DNA of 64,000 bases, taken from the NCBI RefSeq assembly GCF_041320705.1, contig NZ_JBGGTQ010000004.1, positions 1-64,000 on the forward strand, read 5' to 3'. Positions 54,107 through 64,000 of this stretch are shown here, in pieces. Under the pieces are notes generated by a model. It saw only the letters and a program-made list of their open reading frames with translations, was not told where the DNA came from and ran no database searches. The first letter of the stretch is position 1, and every line of letters begins with the position of its first letter. The translations under genes and the position numbers were made by a program. Origin of the DNA: Kineococcus mangrovi. GTDB lineage: Bacteria > Actinomycetota > Actinomycetes > Actinomycetales > Kineococcaceae.

Positions 54107-54730
54107 TCAGCCGCCGAAGGCCTGCCGGTACAGCGAGCGCAGCTCCTGGCTGGCCGGTCCGCTGGCCCCGCAGCCGGTGACCACGTCGCCGTCGGTGGTG
54201 ATCAGGTAGCTGGCTCCCTCGGTGAAGGGTCCGGGGCCGAACTCGGAGAGCTGGTCGGCGGGCTGCTGGGGCACGCTGACCTCGTCGTGGACGTCGCCCT
54301 GGTAGCGGTGGGTCACCTCGAGGGTGACGGTGCCGTCGTCGATGGCGGTGACGTCGGCTTCGAAGGCCAGGTCGCTGTCGGCCAAGGACTCCGCGCTGAC
54401 CGGTGCGCACGCCACGGCCGGTCCGCCGGCGGCGGCGGTCGGGACGGTCAGGGCGGTCACGGCCGATCCTGAGGTTCCGACGGCGATGGCGGCGACGACG
54501 CCGGCCGCGGCGGTGCCCAGCCCGGCACCGGCGAACAGACGCCGCCGGCTGCGGGCCGTCTTGGCGGGAGTGGCGGGGGTGGTGGGTGTGCTCATGGTCT
54601 GACGCGCCTTCCAGGTGATCCAGGTCGGGTCGATGTCGGGTAGGGACGCTGCGGGATCGATGCGGTGCAGGAGGGCTCGGAGGTCCTCGTCGTCGTGCCC
54701 GGGGCCGTGGGGTCGGGTGGAGTCGTTCAC
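54107..54730 (-). CDS. Membrane-anchored partner of the ECF sigma factor (putative anti-sigma)
   Basis: 207 residues: a cytoplasmic N-terminus (EDLRALLHRIDPAASLPDID), one transmembrane helix (about 66-90) and an extracytoplasmic part of ~115 residues with two cysteines (VACAPVSAESL, VTGCGASGP). There is no zinc-binding anti-sigma motif. Placement downstream of a sigma factor and the topology suggest an anti-sigma or sensor. GTG 54730 has AAGGAGG upstream. 127 bp separate it from the sigma gene. Confidence 0.7.
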   Translation of the reverse strand: MNDSTRPHGPGHDDEDLRALLHRIDPAASLPDIDPTWITWKARQTMSTPTTPATPAKTARSRRRLFAGAGLGTAAAGVVAAIAVGTSGSAVTALTVPTAAAGGPAVACAPVSAESLADSDLAFEADVTAIDDGTVTLEVTHRYQGDVHDEVSVPQQPADQLSEFGPGPFTEGASYLITTDGDVVTGCGASGPASQELRSLYRQAFGG

Positions 54731-54857
54731 CGCCGCGGCCCTCCTTCCTGCTGGTGTTCCTGCTGGTGCGGCTCGCCCCGGTGGGTCGAGCCGGTGGTCC
54801 TCACCTGGTTCGTGTCCGCACCCCCGGCGGTTCTTACGGGTCCGGTTCGCTCGAGGG

Positions 54858-55445
54858 TCATGAGACGGCTTCCAGGTGGGTGCGCAGCTTCTTCTTGGCC
54901 CGGTGCAGGCGCACGGTGGCCGCGTTGACGCTGGTGCCGAGGACCACGGCGATCTGGGTGGGGGTCAGCTGCTCCCAGGCCCACAACCGGACCACTTCGG
55001 CGTCCTTGGCGTTCAGACGGCTCATCGCCGCTGCGACCGTGGCGGCGGCGTGGTCGGCGGCGTCCTGCTCGGGGGTGGACTGGCCCGGGCCGGGGAGGTG
55101 CTGGACCGGAGGGTCGACGGAGGCCACCCGCCGGGCCAGCAGCCCGCGGCGGCGTCCGGCGCGCTCGGCGTTGGCCAGGCACCACCGCGCCACCCCGATC
55201 GCCCACGCCACCGCGGCGTCGGCGGGGATGTCACCGGCTCGGCGCCAGCACACCAGCAGCGTCTCGGACAGCACGTCCTCGGCGGTGGCGGAGTCGGTGC
55301 GGCGGGCCAGGTAGCGGCGCAGCGGGTCCACCGCCTCGGTGGCCAGGGCCTCGAACCGCGCGCTCAGGTCCTGCTCGCTCGCCTCCGGTGGGGAGGCCGA
55401 GGGGGGCGGGGACTGGTGGGGGTCACCAGGAGTCACAGGCGGCAC
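54858..55445 (-). CDS. ECF-type RNA polymerase sigma factor
   Basis: 195 residues: region 2 (DPLRRYLARRTDSATAEDVL, SETLLVCWRRAGDIP, AWAIGVARWCLANAERAGRR) and region 4 (MSRLNAKDAEVVRLWAWEQL, TPTQIAVVLGTSVNAATVRL). GTG 55445 is given; GTG 55436 is possible. Downstream is its probable anti-sigma partner and upstream, same strand, a secreted repeat protein, so the three may be one regulatory unit. Confidence 0.9.
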   Translation of the reverse strand: MPPVTPGDPHQSPPPSASPPEASEQDLSARFEALATEAVDPLRRYLARRTDSATAEDVLSETLLVCWRRAGDIPADAAVAWAIGVARWCLANAERAGRRRGLLARRVASVDPPVQHLPGPGQSTPEQDAADHAAATVAAAMSRLNAKDAEVVRLWAWEQLTPTQIAVVLGTSVNAATVRLHRAKKKLRTHLEAVS

Positions 55446-55565
55446 ACCCCACCATGTCCACCGACGGGCCCGTCCTTACACGTCGGCGGACGTCGGGCGG
55501 ACGACGGCGGGCGAAGGACGTCGGCCAAGGGTGCCGCCTTCGTCCTCGCCGCCCGCCGGTGGTGC

Positions 55566-55919
55566 TCAAGACCCCTGGACGCTGTCGGTGACGACCTGCG
55601 GGGCGATGAGCATGTCGTCGCCGTAGGAGTGCTCGGTGGGGGCGATGAGCATGTCGTCGCCGTAGGAGTGCTCGGTGGTGGTGCTGTCGTCGGCGGTGGA
55701 GCCGTCAGCGACCACGCCCGAGACCTGCGGGGCGATGAGCATGTCGTCGCCGTAGGACTGCTCGCCGTGGGAGTGCCCGGTGGTGGGGACGGCGGTGTCC
55801 TGGCCGGCGAAAGCCACCCCGGTACCGCCGCCGACGACGGCGGCGGTCAACACCAGGGCCAGGGCCCCCCGACGCAGGCGGCGACGGGTGGAGGTGGTCT
55901 GAGCGGCGGTGGTGGACAT
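55566..55919 (-). CDS. Secreted small protein with three YGDDMLIAP repeats
   Basis: 117 residues. An N-terminal signal (RRRLRRGALALVLTAAVVGG, then GTGVAFAG) is followed by an acidic, His-containing mature part. It holds three near-identical segments: QSYGDDMLIAPQV, HSYGDDMLIAPT and HSYGDDMLIAPQV, with GHSHGE before the first. DNA repeats of about 37 bp (near 55601, 55640 and 55730) show recent duplication. I know no family for it. It lies 120 bp upstream of the ECF sigma gene on the same strand. A hairpin-like GC-rich stretch follows its stop. Confidence 0.75.
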   Translation of the reverse strand: MSTTAAQTTSTRRRLRRGALALVLTAAVVGGGTGVAFAGQDTAVPTTGHSHGEQSYGDDMLIAPQVSGVVADGSTADDSTTTEHSYGDDMLIAPTEHSYGDDMLIAPQVVTDSVQGS

Positions 55920-56220
55920 GAGTGCTCCTACGTCGGGGGGCCCTGGTGGGCCCGGAGGTCGAGGGACGAGGATCGGCCCGGGAGCCCGTCGACCGCGCCG
56001 CGGTGGTGAGCTCGTTCCCGGCTGACCCTCACCCCTTCATGTCCGGCACCAGCGGTGGTCTTACGACGCGGTCGGTGCGGTCCTGCACCCACCTCGCCGC
56101 CGGCTCACCGTCCTGCGCCACCTCGTCGGTGAGGCCCGCGACCGGTACCGCCGACCCGGTCGCCCCACGACCCGGCGGCTGGAGCGAGCGCCTGCTGCCG
56201 CTCGCTCGTAGGGTCGGGGC
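55920..56220. other. Divergent promoter region, no gene seen
   Basis: 301 bp between the secreted-repeat gene and the 46-residue membrane protein. No frame is convincing. It ends with TAGGGT (56209-56214) six nucleotides before the next start. Confidence 0.5.
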
Positions 56221-56361
56221 GTGAAGTGGTTGCTGATCCTCATCGTGCTCGCGATCGTCGTCACGATCGCCGTGCGCCGGCTCAAGAGCTCCGGGGGGTC
56301 CCTGCGCGACGCCGACCCGCGCCGGCTGCGCGACGAGTTCAGGGACAGCTCGGGCGACTGA
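56221..56361 (+). CDS. 46-residue membrane protein
   Basis: One hydrophobic helix (KWLLILIVLAIVVTIAVRRL) followed by a charged tail (SLRDADPRRLRDEFRDSSGD). GTG 56221 follows TAGGGT by exactly 6 nt, fitting a leaderless transcript. A short bitopic protein; function unknown. Confidence 0.65.
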   Translation: MKWLLILIVLAIVVTIAVRRLKSSGGSLRDADPRRLRDEFRDSSGD

Positions 56362-56394
56362 CCCCTCCGTCCCGCCCACGGCGTCGGCGGGTCG

Positions 56395-57831
56395 TCAGGA
56401 GATCACGGTCCACAGGACCCAGACCAGGCCGAACGCCATGAGACCGATGCCGGTCGACACGACGCTCCACGTCTTGAGCGTCGTGGCGGTGTCCAGGCCC
56501 AGGAACCGGCCGACCAGCCAGAACCCCGAGTCGTTGACGTGGGAGAAGCTGATCGCCCCGGCGGTCATGGCCACCGTCAGGCACGCCAGTTGCAGCGCGG
56601 AAAGCGAGGGGTCCGCCGCGACCGCGGGGGCCAGCAGCCCCGCGGCGGTGGTCCCGGCCACCGTGGCCGACCCCTGCGCGATGCGCAGGGCCACCGCGAT
56701 GAGGAACCCGGCGACGATGAGCGGCAGACCGGCCGCGTCGAGCTCCCCGGCCAGCGCGCCCCCGATGCCGGTCTCGGTGAGGACGCGACCGAACATCCCG
56801 CCCGCACCGGTGATGAGGATGATCGAGCAGACCGGCGCCAGGGCCGAGTCGACGACCTCCTCCAGGCGACCGCCGACCTTGCCGCGGTTCGGGCGGACCA
56901 CCAGCAGCAGCATCGCCAGCACGCTGGTGATGAGCAGCGCCACGGGGGTCGCCCCGATGATCTGCAGGACGACGACGAGCGGGTTGTCCTCGTCGACGCC
57001 GTAGTTCGTCACCGCCGTGCTCGAGCCCGTGCCCCCGAAGATCAGCACCAGCGGCAGCAGCAGGACGAGCAGGATGACGCCGAAGCGGGGACGGGGCTGA
57101 TCGCTGCTCTCGCTGGGCCGGCCCAGCAGGTCCGGGACGGGCAGGAAGTCGGCCCGCTTGGCCAGCGCGAGCGCCAGCCGGTAACCCATGACGTACCAGG
57201 TGGGCAGCGCCACCAGCATCCCGACGACCAGCACCAGCCCGACGTCGGCGCCCAGCAGGCTGGCGGCCGCGACCGGCCCGGGGTGCGGCGGGACGAGGGC
57301 GTGCATGACGAGGAACGCGCCCGCCGCGGGCAGCGCGTAGAGCATCAGCGAACCGCCCAGCCGGCGGGCGACGGTGTAGACGACGGGCAGCATGACGACG
57401 AAGGCGGCGTCCAGGAAGATCGGGAAGCCGTAGAACAGGGACGCGACCGACAGCGCCAGCGGCGCCCTGGACTCCCCGAACCGGGCGACGAGCGTGTCCG
57501 CCAGGACCCGCGCACCCCCGGAGACCTCGACGATGCGGCCCAGGACGGCGCCGAAACCCACGAGGAGGGCCACCGTGGACAGGGTGTTCCCGAAACCGCT
57601 CGTCAAGGTGCTCACGAGGTCAGCGGCGGGGATCCCGGCGACGACCGCCGTCAGCAGGCTGACGATGACGAGCGCGTAGAACGCGTGCAGCTTGACCTTG
57701 ATGATGAGGACCAGCAGCACCGCGATCGCCACCACCGCGGTCAGCAGCAGGAAGGTCGTGGAGCGGGTGGCCCCGGCGGTCGTCGTGGCGGCGGAGAACC
57801 CGGCCACCAGTCCGGGGGATGTGGGCAGCAC
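56395..57831 (-). CDS. Gluconate permease, GntP family
   Basis: 478 residues, twelve or more helices. VKLHAFYALVIVSLLTAVVA, SGFGNTLSTVALLVGFGAVLG, ALVPPHPGPVAAASLLGAD, ITGAGGMFGRVLTETGIGG and ISFSHVNDSGFWLVGRFLG are GntP hallmarks. It imports gluconate or a related sugar acid. GTG 57831 has GAAGAGG upstream. No gluconate kinase is adjacent, so the substrate is by family only. Confidence 0.93.
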   Translation of the reverse strand: MLPTSPGLVAGFSAATTTAGATRSTTFLLLTAVVAIAVLLVLIIKVKLHAFYALVIVSLLTAVVAGIPAADLVSTLTSGFGNTLSTVALLVGFGAVLGRIVEVSGGARVLADTLVARFGESRAPLALSVASLFYGFPIFLDAAFVVMLPVVYTVARRLGGSLMLYALPAAGAFLVMHALVPPHPGPVAAASLLGADVGLVLVVGMLVALPTWYVMGYRLALALAKRADFLPVPDLLGRPSESSDQPRPRFGVILLVLLLPLVLIFGGTGSSTAVTNYGVDEDNPLVVVLQIIGATPVALLITSVLAMLLLVVRPNRGKVGGRLEEVVDSALAPVCSIILITGAGGMFGRVLTETGIGGALAGELDAAGLPLIVAGFLIAVALRIAQGSATVAGTTAAGLLAPAVAADPSLSALQLACLTVAMTAGAISFSHVNDSGFWLVGRFLGLDTATTLKTWSVVSTGIGLMAFGLVWVLWTVIS

Positions 57832-57977
57832 GGTGCACCTCTTCGTCGGTCGGCCTCGTCCGGCGAGCGTAGCTGTGGGCCCGCTGTGCCGATCCCCGGG
57901 ACGGTCCGGGCAGCGTGCCGGGGACGGTTAGCCTTCGCTCGGCCCGGCGCCCGGCCGGACCACGAGGGAGGACGCAC

Positions 57978-59252
57978 GTGGCGAGGACAGGTTGGCGACT
58001 GCACGGTGACGGGCGGTCGGTCTCCCCGGGTGAGGTCGTCGCCCCCGACGAGCGGCTCGCGTGGGGGCGGACCGTGGGCATCGGGCTGCAGCACGTCGTC
58101 GCGATGTTCGGCTCGACGGTCCTCGTCCCGGCCATCACCGGGTTCCCCGTCGCCACGACGCTGTTCTTCTCCGCCGTCGGCACCGCGCTGTTCCTGCTGC
58201 TGACCCGCAACCGGCTGCCCAGCTACCTCGGGTCCTCGTTCGCCTTCATCGCCCCGATCCTGGCCGGCTCGGCCGGGACGGCGGGCGGGGGGATCCTCGT
58301 CACGGGTCTGCTCCTGGCCGTCGTCGGCCTCGTCGTCCACGTCGTGGGCTCGCGGTGGATTGACGTCGTCATGCCGCCCGTCGTCACCGGCACGATCGTG
58401 GCGCTCATCGGCCTGAACCTCGCGCCGGCGGCGTGGGGGACGACGGAGGACTCCGGGTTCCGCGCCGACCCCGTCGGCGGGATCGTGACGCTGCTGGCGA
58501 TCGCCCTGACCAGCGTCCTGTTCCGCGGGTTGCTGGGCCGGCTCGCGATCCTGCTCGGGGTCGCCGTCGGGTACGTCGTCGCGGCCGCCCGCGGGCTGGT
58601 GGACTTCACCGCCGTCGAGCAGGCCGCCTGGATCGGGCTGCCGGAGTTCCGGGCGCCGCGGTTCGACGCCGGTGACCTCGCGCTGTTCCTGCCCGTCGTC
58701 TTCGTCCTCGTCGCCGAGAACGTCGGGCACGTGAAGTCCGTCGCGGCCATGACCGGCCGGGACCTGGACCCCCTCGCCGGGCGGGCGCTGCTCGCCGACG
58801 GGCTCGCCACGAGCCTGGCCGGGCTGGGCGGCGGGTCCGGGACCACCACGTACGCGGAGAACATCGGCGTCATGGCGGCCTCGAAGGTCTACTCCACGGC
58901 GGCCTACTGGGTCGCGGCGGCCGGTGCGCTCGTCCTGTCGTTCTCGCCGAAGTTCGGGGCGCTCATCGGCTCCGTCCCGCCCGGTGTCCTCGGCGGCGCC
59001 GCGACCCTGCTCTACGGGATGATCGGCGTCCTCGGGGCGCGGATCTGGGTGCAGAACAAGGTCGACTTCTCCGACCCGGTCAACCTCACGACCGCGGCCG
59101 TCGCGCTCGTCGTCGGCATCGCGAACTACACGCTGACCACCTCCGGCGGCCTGACGTTCGAGGGCATCGCCCTCGGCACCGTCGCCGCCATCGGCCTGCA
59201 CCACCTCATGCGGGCCGTGGGCCGGGCGCGCGGGACGGTCAGCGCGGGCTGA
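57978..59252 (+). CDS. uraA: Uracil permease, NCS2 family
   Basis: 424 residues, about fourteen helices. LQHVVAMFGSTVLVPAITGF at the start, SFAFIAPILAGS, AENVGHVKSVAAMTGRDL with the substrate-binding Glu, and the motif GLGGGSGTTTYAENIGVMAA are UraA/PyrP signatures. GTG 57978 has GGGAGGA upstream at 57966. It overlaps the end of the convergent channel gene by 14 bp. Confidence 0.92.
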   Translation: MARTGWRLHGDGRSVSPGEVVAPDERLAWGRTVGIGLQHVVAMFGSTVLVPAITGFPVATTLFFSAVGTALFLLLTRNRLPSYLGSSFAFIAPILAGSAGTAGGGILVTGLLLAVVGLVVHVVGSRWIDVVMPPVVTGTIVALIGLNLAPAAWGTTEDSGFRADPVGGIVTLLAIALTSVLFRGLLGRLAILLGVAVGYVVAAARGLVDFTAVEQAAWIGLPEFRAPRFDAGDLALFLPVVFVLVAENVGHVKSVAAMTGRDLDPLAGRALLADGLATSLAGLGGGSGTTTYAENIGVMAASKVYSTAAYWVAAAGALVLSFSPKFGALIGSVPPGVLGGAATLLYGMIGVLGARIWVQNKVDFSDPVNLTTAAVALVVGIANYTLTTSGGLTFEGIALGTVAAIGLHHLMRAVGRARGTVSAG

Positions 59253-60258
59253 CGTCCCCCTGGCCGGTGACCTGCAGCAGCCGGTCACCGGCCTGCAGCA
59301 CCTGCACCTGGTGGTAGAGCAGGGTCCGGCCCTCGCGCAGCACCGCGAGGACGGGGACGTCCAGGTCGCCCGGGCGCCGCCCCACGTCCTGCGGCCGCAC
59401 GGGCTCCTCGACGAGGTCCAGGCCCGTCCCGAAGGACGCCAGGTCCTCCACCACGGACACCGCCGCCGGGCTGCCCGCGGCCAACCCGAGCAGGCGACCG
59501 CTCGTCTCCGACGTCACCACGACGGAGTCGGCGCCGGACTGGCGCATGAGCCCCACGTGCTCGGCCTCCCGGGCCGTCACCACGACGGTGGCGCGCTCGT
59601 TGAGGCGCCGCAGCGCGAGCGTGGCGAGGATCGCGGTGTCGTCCTTGTCCACCGCGACGAGGACGGTGCGGGCGCGGTCGGCCAGGGCGGTGGCGAACGT
59701 CTCCGGGCGGGTCACGTCCCCGGTCACGCACAGGTAGCCGTCCCGGGCGGCGTCGGCCGTCGCGATCGGGCTGCGGTCCACCACGAGCACGCGGTCGGCG
59801 GGGGTCCCGCTGGAGCGCAGCTCGCGCACCGCGTTGCGGCCCTTCGTGCCGTAGCCCAGGACGATGACGTGGTCGCGCATGCGGGCCCTCCACCGCGCGA
59901 GGCGGATCTCGGTGCGGGAGCGCTCGGTGAGCGCCGACAGGGTCGTGCCGACGAGCAGGACGACGAAGACGATCCGCACCGGCGTGATGAACACGGCGTT
60001 GACCAGCCGGGCCTCGTCGGTGACGGGCACGATGTCGCCGTAGCCCGTCGTGGTCAGGGTGACGGTCGTGTAGTAGAGGACGTCGAGGGCGGACAGCTGC
60101 CCGTCGAGGTTGTCGCTGTACCCGTCGCGCTCGACGTAGACGACGGCCCAGCACAGCGCCACCAGCCCCAGCGCGAGCGCGATCCGGCGCAGGATGGCCA
60201 GGACCGGGGGCGTGGGGCGCCGCACCGGCAGGCGCAGGCGGGAGACGGTCGCGGCCAC
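59239..60258 (-). CDS. Potassium channel with TrkA-N (RCK) domain
   Basis: 339 residues: two transmembrane helices flank a pore loop with selectivity filter TLTTTGYGDIVPVT, then a TrkA-N nucleotide-binding domain (VIVLGYGTKGRNAVREL, VLVVDRSPIA, CVTGDVTRPETFATAL) and a C-terminal TrkA-C-like part (DVPVLAVLREGRTLLYHQVQ). GTG 60258 is chosen because CAGACT lies exactly 6 nt upstream. It would be a ligand-gated K+ channel in the cytoplasmic membrane. Confidence 0.92.
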   Translation of the reverse strand: MAATVSRLRLPVRRPTPPVLAILRRIALALGLVALCWAVVYVERDGYSDNLDGQLSALDVLYYTTVTLTTTGYGDIVPVTDEARLVNAVFITPVRIVFVVLLVGTTLSALTERSRTEIRLARWRARMRDHVIVLGYGTKGRNAVRELRSSGTPADRVLVVDRSPIATADAARDGYLCVTGDVTRPETFATALADRARTVLVAVDKDDTAILATLALRRLNERATVVVTAREAEHVGLMRQSGADSVVVTSETSGRLLGLAAGSPAAVSVVEDLASFGTGLDLVEEPVRPQDVGRRPGDLDVPVLAVLREGRTLLYHQVQVLQAGDRLLQVTGQGDVSPR

Positions 60259-60370
60259 CCCCGCAGTCTGGGGCACGACGCGGTCGCCGTCGCGCCGGTG
60301 ATCACCCCGGAGCGGCGGACACGGTGGTCGGCGGCTGCCACGATGGGACTCCGACGAACGGGGGCGCGAC

Positions 60371-60787
60371 GTGAGCGGGTACCAGCGGGGTCCGCAGGAC
60401 GGCCGGGCGTGGCAGGACAGGGACCCGGAGCAGGAGCGGTGGGCGGGGCAGCCGCAGCCGCCACCGGCCGGGCCGCTGCAGCCGTACGGGCAGGCACCCC
60501 GGCCGGTGGTGCTCGTCCCGGCCAAGGCCCCGGGGCTGGCGGTGCTGTTCTCGTTCCTGTGGCTGGGGGTGGGGAACTGCTACGCCGGGCAGGTCGGGCT
60601 GGGCGTGACGTTCATCGTCGCCCAAGGCGTGTGCGCGCCCATCGCCGCGTTCCTCGCGGCCCTCACGGCGGGGTTCTCGCTCTTCCTCACCGTGCCGGTG
60701 TGGCTCGCGGCGTTCGCCGTCTCCGCCGCCACGGGGTACGCCCGGTGCACGGCCCACAACGCGGCCCTGGGGATCCGGAGGTTCTGA
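60371..60787 (+). CDS. Proline-rich TM2-like membrane protein
   Basis: 138 residues. A Gln/Pro-rich cytosolic N-terminus (about 50 residues) is followed by hydrophobic helices beginning LAVLFSFLWLGVGNCYAGQV, similar to TM2-domain proteins. Function unknown. GTG 60371 has no strong ribosome binding site, and a CACGAT hexamer lies about 30 nt upstream. It ends at a strong bidirectional terminator. Confidence 0.75.
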   Translation: MSGYQRGPQDGRAWQDRDPEQERWAGQPQPPPAGPLQPYGQAPRPVVLVPAKAPGLAVLFSFLWLGVGNCYAGQVGLGVTFIVAQGVCAPIAAFLAALTAGFSLFLTVPVWLAAFAVSAATGYARCTAHNAALGIRRF

Positions 60788-60797
60788 CCCGTCGACG

Positions 60798-60835
60798 ACG
60801 AGGGCCCCGTCCGCGGGTGCGGACGGGGCCCTCGT
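60798..60835. terminator. Bidirectional terminator between the TM2-like gene and asd
   Basis: ACGAGGGCCCCGTCCGC pairs perfectly with GCGGACGGGGCCCTCGT around GGGT, 17 bp of stem between convergent genes. Confidence 0.93.
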
Positions 60836-60848
60836 GGCGGGTCGTGGA

Positions 60849-61936
60849 TCAGGCGGTGAGCTCGGCCGCCACCAGCTCGGCGATCTGCGCGGTGTTCAGC
60901 GCGGCACCCTTGCGGAGGTTGTCGCCGCAGACGAACAGGTCGAGCGTGTTCGGGAAGTCCAGCGCCTGCCGGAGGCGGCCCACGACGGTCGGGTCCCCGC
61001 CGACGGTGCGCGCCGGCGTCGGGAACACGCCGTTCGCGAGGTCGTCCTGCACCTCGACGCTGGGCGCGGCTTCCAGCGCCGCGGTCGCCTCGGCCACCGT
61101 GACCGGCCGCGCGAAGGTCGCGTGGACGGCGAGGGAGTGCGTCGTCTGCACCGGCACGCGCACGCAGGTCGCGGACACCTTCAGGTCCGGGATGCCCAGG
61201 ATCTTGCGGGACTCGTTGCGGACCTTGAGCTCCTCGCTCGTCCAGCCGTCGTCCTTGGGCGAGCCCGCGACGGGGATGACGTTGAGGGCGAGGTGGGTCT
61301 GGAACGGGGAGTCGTCGCCGAGCTTCTCGGAGACGACCTTCGCGGTGTCGCCCGCGGTCGAGCCGAGCGTGCGCTGCCCCGCGACGACCTCGATCTCGTC
61401 GTGCAGCCGGTCCACGCCGGGCTGCCCCGCGCCGGAGGCCGCCTGGTAGCTGGCGACGACGAGCTCGGTGAGCTGCCACTGCTCGTGCAGGGCGCCGAGG
61501 GCGTCCATCATCGTCAGCGTCGTGCAGTTCGGGTTCGCGATGATGCCCTTGGGGCGGTGGCGCGCCGCGGCGCCGTTGACCTCGGGCACGACGAGGGGGA
61601 CCTCGTCGTCCATGCGGAACGCGCCGGAGTTGTCGACGGCCACCGCGCCGCGCTCGGCGGCGATCGGCGCCCACACCGCGGAGACCTCGTCGGGCACGTC
61701 GAACATCGCGACGTCGACGCCGTCGAAGACCTCGGGCGTCAGCTCGCGCACGACGACGTCCTCGCCGCGGACCTGCAGGACCTTGCCGGCCGAGCGGGCG
61801 GAGGCGACGAGACGGATCTCGCCCCACACGTCGGGGCGCTGCGACAGGATGCCGAGCATCACGGTGCCGACGGCGCCGGTGGCGCCGACGACCGCGAGGG
61901 TGGGTTTGCGGGTCGCGGTCTGGTTCGCGTTCTCGC

Positions 61937-61940
<4 letters not shown>
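60849..61940 (-). CDS. asd: Aspartate-semialdehyde dehydrogenase
   Basis: Reduces aspartyl phosphate to aspartate semialdehyde with NADPH, for Lys, Thr and Met and for diaminopimelate. The 363-residue protein has [22 protein letters not shown], the nucleophile Cys in [24 protein letters not shown] and the catalytic His in [13 protein letters not shown] 61940 overlaps the lysC stop by 4 nt, giving the coupled lysC-asd operon usual in actinobacteria. Confidence 0.96.
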
Positions 61941-63232
<1,292 letters not shown>

Positions 63233-63651
63233 GAGCAGGGAGTCTACGGAACCGCTCACGGTGCTCCGGGCCGTGCTCAACCACGTCCCGACCCGCTGTG
63301 CAGAGTGTCCAGCGGACTCACAGGTGCCGTGTCGCCAGGCAGCGGTGATGCTCCCGCGACACGACACCGGTGACGTTCCCGGCCTCCGTGGCGGTGACCC
63401 TCCCCGGCCCGCTCCACGACCTCGCGCTCGCCGCGAACGGCGCGGTGCCCGCCCTCGGCCGGTCCCGCCGCCGGTCCGACCCGGCGCTCACCCCGCGGGG
63501 GTGGGCGGGTGAGCGCCGTCGACGACGTGGCGGTCGTGGTGAAGAGCGGGGGGCTCCGCGCAGAGATCAGGGGATGGCAGGGTTCTCCCGGAGTCATGGA
63601 GTCGACCCGACGGCGATCGTGGCGAGGGCTGCCCGACGAAGGAGAACGCTG
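63233..63651. other. Region upstream of lysC, with one hairpin
   Basis: 419 bp with no supported gene. CGGCGCTCACCC (63482-63493) and GGGTGAGCGCCG (63507-63518) form a perfect 12-bp stem with a 13-nt loop. Several frames cross the region but none has a start signal or a recognisable product. Confidence 0.5.
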
Positions 63652-64000
63652 GTGGACCAACACCTCGACGATGGAGCCGTGCCGAACCTGCTCGTGCCCT
63701 TCGACCTGGACTGCGGGGAAGTGGTGCCCGGCCGCCATCTGTGGCTGCGGGGACTGCTCGACGACGGGACCTGGCCCGACGCCGACGGCAACCGACTCCC
63801 GGATGCCGCCGGTGACTCGACGCAGATGGTGTCGCTGGCGTGGGAGGTCGTGCCGCCCGTGGGACCTGACGATCCCGATGCCGAGACCTGGTACCAGAGC
63901 GACCTCGCGAGCGTGCGGTACGAGGTCGAACCACCGCTGTCCTGGGACATCGACACGGCCCAAGGCGTGGGGGGCGGCTCCATGGACACCCCGCCGGGCC
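63652..64000 (+). CDS. Unknown acidic protein, 3' partial
   Basis: From GTG 63652, with AAGGAGA 6 nt upstream, a frame stays open to the right edge (116 codons seen). It begins VDQHLDDGAVPNLLVPFDLD and continues GEVVPGRHLWLRGLLDDGTW; it is acidic, with no signal or membrane segment and no family that I recognise. The ribosome binding site and codon pattern favour this strand over the overlapping minus-strand frames. Confidence 0.6.
   Translation, partial: MDQHLDDGAVPNLLVPFDLDCGEVVPGRHLWLRGLLDDGTWPDADGNRLPDAAGDSTQMVSLAWEVVPPVGPDDPDAETWYQSDLASVRYEVEPPLSWDIDTAQGVGGGSMDTPPG

Overview
The window is chromosomal DNA of a very high-GC actinobacterium. A WblA/WhiB4-type regulator, an actinobacterial Holin-X protein, Crp beside nth, a MarP-like protease, many GTG starts and a pSAM2-like integrative element all point there. 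The overall look (non-mycelial housekeeping set, GC in the low to mid 70s by eye) suggests a Kineococcus/Kineosporiales-like host, but that is inference from style, not from a marker gene.

Layout. 1-4.0 kb: a PAS-GAF-PP2C phosphatase cut by the left edge, then def and tsaD with stop/start overlaps, and a TerD-family protein. 4.0-9.0 kb: a repeat-rich gap, acs, an endonuclease/exonuclease/phosphatase-family protein, Holin-X and an alpha/beta-hydrolase-like protein. 9.1-19.3 kb: a conserved actinobacterial block (MarP-like protease, CoA-type Nudix, nth, crp, MBL hydrolase, RidA, DUF4177, wblA, class A PBP, YqeY, metallophosphoesterase). Within it crp has a perfect GTGA-N6-TCAC site just upstream and wblA has a 22-bp palindrome.

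19.4-31.9 kb: an integrated element in the 3' half of tRNA-Pro(CGG), bounded by a 51-bp direct repeat with one mismatch. It carries a compact AICE (actinomycete integrative and conjugative element) backbone on the minus strand: pra, a small gene, an FtsK/TraSA translocase, a RepSA initiator, xis and int. An XRE-TPR regulator interrupted by an amber codon and a Nudix hydrolase lie to its right. The cargo looks defensive. A ThsB-like (DUF1863) TIR protein is coupled to a HIT-domain protein ending in a transmembrane module, a second TIR protein follows int, and a NYN-nuclease-like protein sits near the right end. The TIR plus HIT-membrane pair resembles Thoeris in logic but has a different sensor fold, and it is the best candidate for an undescribed system.

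31.9-33.2 kb: toxin-antitoxin debris (an orphan antitoxin) and an intact Phd/RelE-type pair. 33.4-64 kb: ordinary chromosome. It holds an FMO, a GNAT protein, a sulfonate/taurine-type ABC transporter, two CNNM/CorC-type proteins, an S9 peptidase, a 30-bp tandem repeat array, mntH with a promoter-proximal palindrome, an MFS exporter, a DUF4038 glycosidase, an alanine symporter, an ABC-F protein, and an ECF sigma factor beside a secreted protein with three YGDDMLIAP repeats. Then come gluconate and uracil permeases, a potassium channel, and the asd-lysC pair that feeds lysine, threonine and methionine synthesis. Many monocistronic genes show a YANNNT hexamer 6-7 nt before the start codon, which suggests leaderless mRNAs.
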